Positions 1-9,004 of a stretch of DNA of 64,000 nucleotides are shown one piece after another. The position numbers were made by a program, and so were the translations under genes. Under the pieces are notes generated by a model that was not told where the DNA came from, did no database searches, and was given only the letters and a program-made list of their open reading frames with translations. This stretch comes from Podospora bellae-mahoneyi (taxonomy: Eukaryota > Ascomycota > Sordariomycetes > Sordariales > Podosporaceae), in assembly GCF_035222275.1 (NCBI RefSeq), contig NW_026946359.1, forward strand, positions 7,378,001 to 7,442,000. Reading direction: 5' to 3'. The number at the start of each line of letters is the position of its first letter. The stretch's first letter is position 1.

Positions 1-194
1 TACTGACCCCATTCTGCATTGAGCGTCAACTCTCGTCACGTTATCATCATGCGAAGAGAACTATTGTGCCGCCTTTGGAGGGCTCCTCCGGACTGGCTAA
101 TTATATCACACTCTTACCGCTCCGCCACATGCTGATAAGGTGTAGGTCAGAACTCACGACCCTACAGCCGATCATGATCTATACGTGGACCCAC

Positions 195-548
195 TGTCAC
201 GGCGGCTGGCTTGCGTCGCATCAGACGACAACACCCTCAAGGTCTGGGATGCGGCAACATGATCATGTACTCAGACGCTTGAGGGACATCGCCATTCCGT
301 GTGGTCGGTAGCGTCTTCCCTCAACTCAAAGGTCATTGCATCCAAGTCAGATGATGCCAACCCCCCACCTTATCAAGGCTATGGGATAGACTTGAGCCAA
401 AGATGGATTACGAGGGGCTCAAAAAACTGGCTATAGCTGCCTCTGGAATATCAGTCAAGGTGTTCAGTGTGTAGCGGCATCAACAGTTGGTATTGGCTGC
501 TCTTCGGGACACCTCCTAACTATCACGTTCACGACAGACAGCTAAGCT
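195..548 (+). pseudogene. C-terminal remnant of a WD40-repeat NLR (HNWD/HET-E type)
   Basis: Reading the + strand gives WD40 signatures: a segment ending in LKVWDAAT, a stop, then a new blade containing TLEGHRHSVWSV. Near the end, in another frame, is VGIGCSSGHLLTITF followed by a stop, which resembles the usual end of fungal NACHT-WD40 proteins after the last blade. There is at least one in-frame TGA and at least one frame change, so this cannot be translated as one chain. WD40 blades of these proteins form the ligand-sensing propeller in vegetative incompatibility proteins (family knowledge). Only the last one or two blades and the C-terminal cap are present; the rest is outside the window or lost. 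Confidence 0.6.
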
Positions 549-1275
549 GCCCTTTCATTCTTGTTCTCTCTCTCTCTCCTTTCTATTATAGCATGACACA
601 GGAGGGGTCTGGGGGGCTCCATTAATTTATAGCCCGTCGCAATACTCTAGATCCTTCTAGATCTCGCCTCTTTCATCAATTCAAGTATTCTGTTTCGTCA
701 TGAAGATAGGTGGTAAAGACGTCATAAAACTGTGGCCCACTCGAACAACTGGATATCGGATTAGTTGGCTTGACGTAGTTCCAAGCTCTTACATATCACA
801 ATACTCCTTCCGCTAGAAGGCGAGTCAATTATATCCCAAGGAGACAGCATAGAGGTCATCACTTTTTTTGAGCACGCTACTTAGAGGAAAGAAAGCCTGA
901 GCGCCAGATCAGTGCTGTGACGTTTAGCCCCATGAAACTGGTGTTATTTCTGATTAGCCATTGTGGTGTCGCTTCTGATAAGGTCCTTATCGTGCCTCCC
1001 AAGATCCGGATGTGGCATTTACCCTGATGACGCACGTTGCAGAGCCGCAGCACCTTGGCAATTCCAAAAGCGGCTAATGCACGCTTCCCCTGCATTCGCA
1101 ACTGCATGTCACGGGAGAGGTAGATAATCGAGGCAAGCTACGATAAGTCTGGCCAATCTGATTGAATAGTAAGCTAAAGAGGGAAAACAGCAAAGTAAAC
1201 AAAGTCTGGCTGCCAGCAGGGCTTTAGAAATGGCCAAGCTTGGACCTGTGAAAGCACCCATGTGACTCTCACGTG
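549..1275 (+). repeat. Dispersed repeat A, copy 1
   Basis: Two blocks (about 549-790 and 1106-1270) match 16565-16820 and 17003-17172 in the same orientation and order. They differ mostly by C/T and G/A changes. Between the blocks the two copies carry unrelated sequence of different length (about 320 versus 185 nt). No coding sequence is evident. It is probably a non-coding part of a transposon or a degenerate LTR-type repeat. Confidence 0.6.
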
Positions 1276-1321
1276 CCATACTTCCAACTTGCCCTCCATG
1301 TCACCTGATTTCTCCTCCGCA

Positions 1322-1790
1322 TCACCGTTTGCTTCGCTCCATCCACCGGCCCATCATCGTCAGCGTGATCTGGATCTTGGCCCTCTGCTGTGCTGACTTC
1401 CTCACGAGCCGCTCTTTGGTGGACAGCTCTGGTTTCTGGAGATCGGTTCGGCTTTCCCAGTGGAAAGGAAGCTCCGCGGGACAGCCAAGGAGCACTTCAT
1501 GGGGCGACAAACCCGTGCTGTCGTGGGGGCAGACTCATCTGCACGGCGTCCATCGCAGGGATCACTTCGGACCACTTATGTTGGAATCTTGTTAAGTAGG
1601 GGGCGAAGCCTCTGATCAAAAATCTGATTTAGGATCTCCACCTGGCCAGCGGTTTGGGAATGACCGGCCGTGGAAAGGCGCCAGGTGGCTCCCATGGTCT
1701 TGCTCAGTTCGTCGGTAAAGTTGGACACAAACTGGGGTCCCCCTGTCGGATACAATAGAGTCAGGAAACGTCAGCGGGTGCGGCCAACCA
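1322..1790 (-). mobile_element. Ty3/gypsy integrase remnant
   Basis: The minus strand reads PDSIVSDRGTP at about 1750-1780, then in shifted frames residues like HSQTAGQVEI, and finally SPHEVLLG near 1510. These match the ordered landmarks of a Ty3/gypsy integrase core: the SDRG motif, the H-Q-T-G-Q motif and the SP-E-hydrophobic-G motif. At least two frameshifts interrupt it. Reverse transcriptase, RNase H and LTRs were not found next to it, so it is a truncated pol relic. It abuts a Pogo-type fragment in the opposite orientation, suggesting nested insertion. Confidence 0.7.
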
Positions 1791-1799
1791 CCCCCCCCC

Positions 1800-2271
1800 A
1801 TGCCTCACCACCCTGCCTCATCCCCCGTTAACACACCTGTCACACTTCGTCAGGTGAACAAGGTGGCTGATAAGATGTGGAATTCACTGCCAGAGGATCT
1901 GTTTGAGGAAGTTTTCGATAACGTGGGAAAGTTCATCAGGGCATCGCTCACATCGGCCGCTGAGCTCATCCAGACGAAGAGGGACCTGGGCGCCACACAA
2001 ATGGCCCAGGCAGTTGCAAGGGCTCGTAGAGCGGCAAAAGGGCGCCCTTGCAATCAGGGGGGGGATGCTTACAGTGGCCGACGGGAGGCAAATGGTCCAA
2101 AGGAGGGATGACGAAGGCCTCACCAAGGCCAAAAGGATGGTTGAAGCTGCGGAGCAAAAGTTCCACAGCCACCAGAAAAGGACAATTGCCGAAGCCGCAA
2201 ATGCCGCTCGAATTGGTATAGTATTGAGAGGCTTAAGCCGGCCGACATTGTGGACGGATCCGGGGGTTTGA
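1800..2271 (+). mobile_element. Pogo/Fot1-type transposase C-terminal remnant
   Basis: Two overlapping frames share one protein tail. The first covers 1800-2050 (Leu/Glu-rich with LTSAAELIQTKRDL). The second, after a frameshift near 2040, contains GGMLTVADGRQMVQRRDD and an Ala/Arg/Lys helix. This is the charged coiled region that follows the DDE domain in fungal Pogo/Fot1 (Tc1/mariner) transposases. The DDE catalytic domain itself is absent, so the fragment is inactive. Confidence 0.55.
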
Positions 2272-2468
2272 AGCGGTCTTACTCCTAAAATACTGTAAAA
2301 TAATCAATTGTATTGATTGACTTGGCTTAACTTGTCTTAAGGAGAGAAAGAAGCAAGAAGACCATCATAACAGGAAGAGGGCTCTCTATGAGCACCTGAA
2401 CTTCCTTATTATCCTTATCGCTCCCTATCGCTCAGTGGGCCCAGTTGGCTTGGATCCATGTAGGTGAC

Positions 2469-2580
2469 TAATTAGAAGGGGACCGATGGACCCAAGGGTA
2501 GTGGTCGGTCCAATGGTCCACGATAACCAATTACAAGGGGACCGATGGACCGACGAGATAGGAACGGTCCAACGGTCCAG
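2469..2580. repeat. Two-copy direct repeat with internal inverted motifs
   Basis: Two units of about 52 nt (2469-2521 and 2528-2580) each begin AATTA-AAGGGGACCGATGGACC and end GGTCCAAYGGTCCA. The two halves of each unit are partly complementary, so each unit could fold into a hairpin. A TATATATA-like sequence follows at about 2596. This looks like the regulatory part of a degenerate LTR or miniature element. Confidence 0.6.
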
Positions 2581-2730
2581 GAGAAACTGAGGTCTATATA
2601 TACGGAGGAACTAGGTACATAGTTGTAGATAGTTCCGCAGTATGCAATTCACATCGTAAGTTCTTAGGACCAAGCGCTTACGAGAGACAATTGGTGATCT
2701 TGTTGAGTACATTTTGGCTACATCGAACCT

Positions 2731-2850
2731 GTGACGATTCTCTATCCAGAACCTCTAAAAGGGATGACAGTTGAAGGTGACTTTTAGATAATAGATCGGT
2801 GCAGCCAAAGGTTGCAAAACAATAGACTTGTCTCAATGTACTGGTAAGCT
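2731..2850 (+). mobile_element. LTR-like repeat, partial copy
   Basis: The stretch begins TGTGACGATTCTCTATCCAG and is similar over about 115 nt to the sequence at 33839-33960, with many transitions and a few indels. Both copies start with TG, as LTRs do. Neither is accompanied by a recognisable retroelement ORF of its own. The call is a fragment of a shared dispersed element. Confidence 0.45.
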
Positions 2851-4173
2851 TGTTCTTGCCGCTGCTCTCACAGAGAGAAGTATGTCGTAATGAAGGGACG
2901 GGAAATTGGTCGAGTGCTTGCTGAACGGGAAGTTGCAATGGTATGGCAGGAAGGCAGGCAGCTGCAGCTTGTGAAAAGCCCGATAGAAGCCGTTTTCTCT
3001 CGGGTACTCATGGCCTTTAAAAGAAGGAAAGGAAAGTGCAAGAGTCCAGAACTACCTAAGAACTCAGACCTTTTCCCTACTTTTGATGACAGCTAGTGAA
3101 GCTATTCGTGTATATATTCCAATGGTCTAGATCATTACGCTCTGGCGAGCGTGGTGAGGTCTGGACCGGCCCCACTTTTCACACATTCTTGTCATTATCA
3201 TGGCACCATTTTTATCATGATTATTATGATGAGACTTCAGCAGGGAGCTCTATTCTTCTCATCATTTATCAACGAGACTTGAGAGCAGGGAGGTCTATTC
3301 TTATCAACAATATTGATATTTTGGGCACGGGGCGATAGATATTCTTATTATCATTACAATAGAATTATCCCAACCCCCGTATTTTGATTTATCTTGGACT
3401 TTGATTGTATGATGAGATGTGAGATTAGTATGTGAATTTGGCCAATCCTTACCCAGATGTTTCTGTTTGTGACCAGTCTTCTCGACGTGAGCGTGGGCTG
3501 GGCTCGGTTGAAGGGGACAGAGAAGGCGATCTTTTGGGCGTTGAAGCTGATTGACCACGACCTTTGCCTATGCGTAAATGTGTGACCTTGCCCCCGTCAC
3601 ACCTTTGAACCATCTTCAAACACCCTCTCGAGGCCAATTGATGGACACTTCAGTCATATCAGGTCAATTTGAACAGCGATTGTGAAGATATATAACCCTT
3701 GCCTTGGCCCCGTGGCCAAGGACGTCCTTTTTGTACGACAGCTATTGACTATCTTTAACAGCTTGTTAGTTATCTCTGAAGTCCCATTGACTGTTTTCAA
3801 GGCCCATGTTCCGAAGAGCTCTATTCCTCTCCAGTTTATGCATGCCTGGGTACCATCATAATCAAGAGTATGGAGTTGTAATGCAGGCTTAGGGTTAGAG
3901 TGTAGTTTCCCGTCCCACTCACAAATGGAAGCAATTGCAACGTACCTTCCTCTTCGGCTTACATACCCACATATTGCACTTGTCTGCTTGGAAGTCCAGG
4001 AGGAGAGTGCAGGGTGAGCAAGCGGGTTGTAGGTCCGTAGTTGCCCGCTCGTGGACGCGTCCTGGCTGACACACTTTTGCACGCGTGCCTGTGTCTAAAG
4101 GCAAGAACACTGGATCTGTTGGGACCTATGCGCATTTGAGGTACCCTAAAGACGTTCTCTTTCTCAAACAGTT

Positions 4174-4231
4174 CAGTAGGCAGGTAGTAAACAGTAGGCA
4201 GGTAGTAAACAGTAGGCAGGTAGTAAACAGG
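4174..4231. repeat. 18-bp tandem repeat, three units
   Basis: The unit CAGTAGGCAGGTAGTAAA occurs three times without mismatch (4174-4191, 4192-4209, 4210-4227), followed by the first four bases of a fourth. It lies just downstream of the broken HET gene (minus strand). Confidence 0.95.
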
Positions 4232-4391
4232 CTTTAGGTATGGTCATGTCTTGATCCTGTTCGTCCTTTCTAGCCTGAGCAACTTGAGTTTTGCTTCATT
4301 TCTTTCCACATCCCTCATCAGTGTCATCAGTCTACCCACACATTTTTGCGTCCCAAAACATTCCCTCCAAAAGATCCTATCTATTCCGTGA

Positions 4392-5696
4392 TCAGTTCAC
4401 GGTTGATGCTTCCCATTCCGGCACCGCAGATAAAAACTCTCCGACCACGTCAGCAGACTCCCGGGTGTAATCAATCGTCACGGCGGACGTCACGTACAAT
4501 GAAAACAGCCCGAGCAAACCGTAAACTTTGTCCTGTGGAAGCGAACAAGCCGCGTGTTGTTCGAGTTGCTTCAGCTCCTGGATGGAAGCGTCCGATAGTT
4601 GGCGGCCTTGGTCCGCTGGTGCAGCCTCCAGTTCTCTCCATGTAGAAATAAATGCCAAAAGATCAAATCTCGGCTTCAACTCTTGCCACAACTCCTCGTG
4701 CATGCGCTCTTCGGTCTTGGCCTGGGCATGAAGAATCTCGCATACGGCTTGTAGTGTCGACAGGTTGAAAGTTAACTTGCCCCACCTCACCGTGGACATC
4801 GTGGGGCTAACTGCCAGCTCTTGTATGACCCACAACCGCGACCAGTATCTCTTCCGAAACAGCTGCATCAGCTCCATGGCGAGTACGTCTCGCAAGTGCA
4901 CTCTGCCAGATCCAAAGTCATCAGAATCATCAGATTCTTCCCAATAGAACTGGTTAAAAACCAGGACATCGACATTGTGAATCCGCACCAGCCCCATAAC
5001 CTCCTCATACTGCTCGTCGTCAACCCCCCAGCCGCGCTCTTTAACCCCGAGGATTTCCTCCAGAGCCCGCTTGCCGTACAATTTGAGGACCACGTTGCAA
5101 AGCTCAAGATGTTCCCCAGGCTGACTCAGCCCCTGAAACTCCAAGTCCCGCTGCTCCGACTCCTTGGTCCAGGCCATCACCGAGAAAGCCCCGCCGAATA
5201 TATCCCTCACACGCAACACATGGGCATTCCGGTCAGCAACGTCGGCTTGGTTGATGCACAAGGCGTCCACCCAGACTTTCATGCCGATTTGACCCTCGTG
5301 GCTTTCCCGCACGTCTCGCAACGCGGCTGCGGGATGTTTGTTCACAGCTGTGGAAACGCCGTTGACGACCACCGCCGTACTCGGTCCCGCGTCGTCCCCC
5401 CACGTATAGCTCAAGCAAATGTAATCACCCCAGGTAAATCTTGCGACGGCGTCGTGGATCTCTCGCTTGGGTGCACCGAGCAAGAATTCGTGTCGGTCGC
5501 TTCAGGCTTTGCAAATCTGGAAGGCGCCCATAGCCGACGCATTCCCGTCATAGAAAGAGGTATATTCGGGTTTCATGTCGTTTAAGGACACATGTTGTAG
5601 GAGAAGGGATACCGTGCCGCTGTCGGCAGTGTCTTCGAAGGAAAGGAGACGGATCTCGTTCTTGGAAATGTCGAGGGGGCGATATAGATCTTGCAT
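4392..5696 (-). pseudogene. HET-domain protein, interrupted by a stop and C-terminally short
   Basis: HET domains act in fungal heterokaryon incompatibility and trigger cell death downstream of recognition. The minus-strand frame starts at ATG 5696 with a typical leader (YRPLDISKNEIRLL) and continues in the same frame to 4392. It carries the core HET landmarks YICLSYTWGD, WVDALCINQ and DRNAHV, followed by a WxRLWVIQE-like segment (WSRLWVIQELA). An in-frame TGA at 5504-5502 separates leader from core. I found no plausible GT-AG intron spanning it; a CGA-to-TGA transition would explain it. The protein stops after about 435 codons, whereas many HET proteins are longer. Translation from an internal start is conceivable but no ATG lies close downstream. 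Confidence 0.7.
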
Positions 5697-6530
5697 TTTT
5701 CGAGCTCGACTTCGGTTCTCTTACTTATTGCTGACTGAGCAGTAACAACTCGTCCGTCGATGTATTGGTGACAGTGCCTTGCGTTGACCGATGGGCGTTT
5801 GTTGTGTGATTGGGGGCAAAGAGCGGGCAGGGCAAACACCTTATCACACACCACAAATACTGCTGGTGTGTGCACGTTACACAGAGAACAGGGCACACAG
5901 GATGTATAATGTTTAGGTACCTATGCAAACCACATGGCACCTTTCAAGCAAGTCGTCAAGCACATTTTGTGTTTCCCATTATGTTCCATTCTTTCCATCT
6001 GAAACCAGGTACCTATCCACATATTCCATACCTAGCACCTTATGCAGCTTCAAATCTGATTCACATCGTGACTCGTCTATCTTTGAAAATCGTAAGTCCT
6101 GTACAGACAGATCCCTATAATACAATACTACCTAATACTATATTATTAACACTCGGAACGGTCTTTAATTAATCAAAGCACATCATCTTACCACAACCTC
6201 CTACACAAACCTAATTTCCACTTGAAACTATCACATACGACCATACCTAGCTGAAAATACGGGATCCCGTTCGCTCTCCCCTCGTCAAGCAGTTAAGGGT
6301 CAGATTAGTACTCAGGTCGGTGACGACTGGGGAATCCCTGATGTTGTATGTTTTTATTATATTTTGCTAATATTAATAATAATAATAAATAGATCTTGTT
6401 TATCTGCTCTTTTTTTTGCTGCTTGATTACCTCTTGGATATGAATTGGACCTCTTCCAGGTCACTCTCAGCCTAAGCAGCTCTCTGGTTTGGCAGGTGCC
6501 ATACACGGACAAGTATCACCCTGGCCAGTC
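5697..6530. other. Intergenic, nothing recognised
   Basis: This is the upstream region of the HET relic and the 3' side of the zinc-knuckle gene. It is locally AT-rich around 6355-6395 with a short AAT/TAA run. No protein-coding or RNA feature could be supported. Confidence 0.5.
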
Positions 6531-7490
6531 TCACTCCCCAAGATGCTCTGATAACTTGACTTTTTGTCTGCTTTGCTCTTCTCTGTTCCATTGTGGGCAT
6601 TGTCTGCCCCTGTGATAAACCGGAAAAGGCATACATTTACACCTGTTGTTTTTGGCCGTTGAGCACTCCGGCGCAAAGTGGCTCTCCTCCGGCTCGTCTG
6701 GAAAATCCTCCCCGGGTTGAAGGCGTTCGTTTTCTTCCAGAAAATAATCGTATTCACCCGGTGACCAACCGCCGCAGTGGCCGCAGGGGAGTGTGCAATC
6801 ACTCATGGTGTGCTTACTGTCACCGCAGTTTTCACAAATTTTCACCTGGCCTGGTTCGAGTTCCTTTCCTGATTCGGCAGGAATGTCCAAAACCCAATCA
6901 ACATCCCCATCACAACCCCCCTACTCAAACTCCTCCTCCTCGTCCGCCCCTCCAACACCCACCACCCTGTTTTTGGTATGGGAATCTCCCCAAGCCTTAT
7001 AAGCGACCTCATATTCAACCCAACAAACACAACCGATATCCACGCTCCCGGAGGCGGCTCACTAAAGCACCTTCTCTTCCCCTTCCCTCCTTCGATATCC
7101 TATGCCTCCCCCTCCCCCTCTACCTCTCCTCATCAATCCCCCTTTCCCTATCCAACATAGGGAACAAAACAACCTCCTTCCCCAGTCCGATAGTAATAAA
7201 CCTCCCCGCGGCATCATACAGCGGCCTCGCCCTCGGATGACGCCCATTGGGCAGGAACTGATATCTCGAATGTTGATCCAGATTCACCGACCCGTTATAC
7301 AATAACTCTCCTCCCCCCGCAACTTGCTCTTATCCACCCCCTTTACCCTCCACCCCTCCGCCACCACGACATTTTTCCAAACAGGCTTCCTATCCCTCCT
7401 CTGCTCCATCCCAAAAACACACCCCAGAAAATTTACCCTCCAACCCAGACTATCATTCCAGGGAAATCCGATCCAGATTTCGGAAGACAT
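6531..7490 (-). CDS. Zinc-knuckle (CCHC) protein, exon structure unresolved
   Basis: Three minus-strand reading frames fit one protein. 7490 starts with ATG and runs to about 7350. A second frame (about 7302-7120) contains NGRHPRARPLYDAAGRF. A third (6890-6531) contains a canonical CX2CX4HX4C knuckle, CENCGDSKHTMSDC, then a second Cys/His cluster ending in CKCMPFPVYHRG. The order and style match a fungal protein family with a conserved N-terminal region and C-terminal knuckles; function unknown, possibly nucleic-acid binding. A 41-nt intron (donor GTAAAG at about 7346) would join the first two frames in phase. I could not find a phase-correct junction between the second and third, so the gene may be broken. 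The zinc knuckle itself is clear. Confidence 0.45.
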
Positions 7491-9004
7491 ACTGCCAGAA
7501 ATTGAGGAAGATTTCTCTCCCTATCTTTTGCATTCACACCCCTCAGTGTTCCAATGAACCTGAAGCATATAAGCGCCAACAGAAAAAAAATCGAAAATAG
7601 AACGGGTGGTAAAAAATATAGGTACTTCGGTACATTGAGCTCGTATTTTCAGGCTCTCAGGCGGAATGATCATGAAGCATAATTTTTGCATATCTGGACA
7701 TTTACCACTCCGATCTCTAAAGCCGAAAATAATGATTATCTGTGCTATCTTAAGGAATGCGTTTTGCTAAAGATTCAGCTAAACACGTCGTCTTGCCTTA
7801 GTGAATTCCGTCAACTTATAACAGAAGACTCCTTATCTGCCGTCTATACAAAAGAGCTTACTATTTACTATGGCTCTTGGAATCCCTTCTCGAGGATCGA
7901 CTGGGAATTTCATCCCTTGAATGGGAGAGACGGATACGCTGTCCACGACCGTTTCTCGGATCAAAGTGCAGAGCGCGGGCCAATGCGACTTGCATGACTT
8001 TGCATCTCGCTGCCGCGAGACCTGTTTGTAGCTCTTTGAGCTACGTTCAGAAATATAGCTACATTAACTTATACGTCCCAGTCTGTGTGTGAAATTGGTT
8101 TTGATCGAATGCTTGCTTTTTCACCGAAGGAAAGCGCTGAATCTCATATTTTAAGGACAATGGTTGACCTAACGGGCAAGTATCTCTTTATATAGATATA
8201 TACATTTCATCAATGACATAGCCTATGTCCCGGTCATCCTACCGCCACTTGCTGCTGTCGTTCAAGGTGTTGAAACTTTGAGACACGTGTTCTTCAGATA
8301 CTTTTAAACAGCCCCCACTTCCATAGGGTTATCTATGATGAAGCAGGTCCTAGAATCGACCCATTCCATAACGAAATTCATACTGCAGCCAACCCAAAGA
8401 TAGATATTGAACAATGCAGGGACATCCTCGACCAGGCCACACATTTGTCATAACGTCATCATCAGGGAAAGAAGAATCTCTAGAGAGATACTCTGATTCT
8501 CTGTCGTATTGGTTACCCAAACCTTCTCCCGACAATCCAAGCGGTACTAAAGCATGAAGGACTCGGTTGGGTCAGGGTACATGTCCAGACTAGGAATGTA
8601 TAGAGGAAATGAGCCCTTAATATATCCATTTGGTTCGGCAATATTTTTGAGTGTGACAAACTTCGGTTCCTCACGCTTATACAACGGGCTGCGATATCAG
8701 CGTTTTGGGGCGCGAGACCTCATAGCGTCCAGTGCATTACGAAGTTGAATACTATATATGTCAACACCTGCCTCCCTTCTTATGTCTGATGTACCGCCGG
8801 AGGGAGCGTGGGTTCTGGGCATGTCTTGGTATACAGTCGCTTTTCCGGCGGCGAGTCGCTGCCGTTGGGGTCGAGACTAGCCTTCCTCCTTTTCAACTCT
8901 TTTGGAGTGGGGGTGATCGTGACTTGATGGTTGTTAGTGGCGTTGTTAGAAAAATATTCCTAGGTATTATAGTAGGATACTAGCCTACCTACATCTGCCG
9001 ACTC
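7491..9004. other. Intergenic with one dispersed repeat
   Basis: No gene recognised. The stretch holds the hairpin-bearing repeat at 7974-8049 and is AT-rich around 8180-8210. Reading frames present (for example minus 8350-8535) have no family resemblance. Confidence 0.5.
7974..8049 (+). repeat. Hairpin-bearing dispersed repeat C, copy 1
   Basis: About 75 nt are shared with 15185-15262. The shared part contains two consecutive perfect hairpins, TCTCG/CGAGA around a 6-nt loop, and GTAGCTC/GAGCTAC around TTT. Similarity stops a few bases after the second hairpin. A terminal hairpin at the boundary is reminiscent of Helitron or SINE-like ends, but no associated ORF supports this. Confidence 0.6.

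Larger units (their letters stand above)
2272..4391. other. Gene-poor repeat-rich stretch
   Basis: No ORF here can be tied to a protein family. The longest reading frame (minus, 3654-4082) has no ATG at its start and no recognisable motif. The stretch contains the paired repeat at 2469-2580, an LTR-like piece from about 2731, and the 18-bp tandem repeat at 4174-4231. It is probably decayed transposon sequence. Confidence 0.5.

Noticed and set aside
66-180. tRNA-like arms (a GGCGGAGCGGTAAGAG-type D-arm and a hairpin with GAGTTC) on the minus strand
   Set aside because: The arms occur in the wrong order (T-arm-like part before D-arm-like part) and no acceptor stem can be formed, so this is not a tRNA gene.
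3654-4082. Minus-strand frame of 142 codons
   Set aside because: It starts at GTG with no ATG near, has no recognisable motif or splice context, and lies in repeat-rich DNA.
4821-5585. 254-codon plus-strand ORF opposite the HET gene
   Set aside because: Antisense shadow of the HET frame; no motif of its own.
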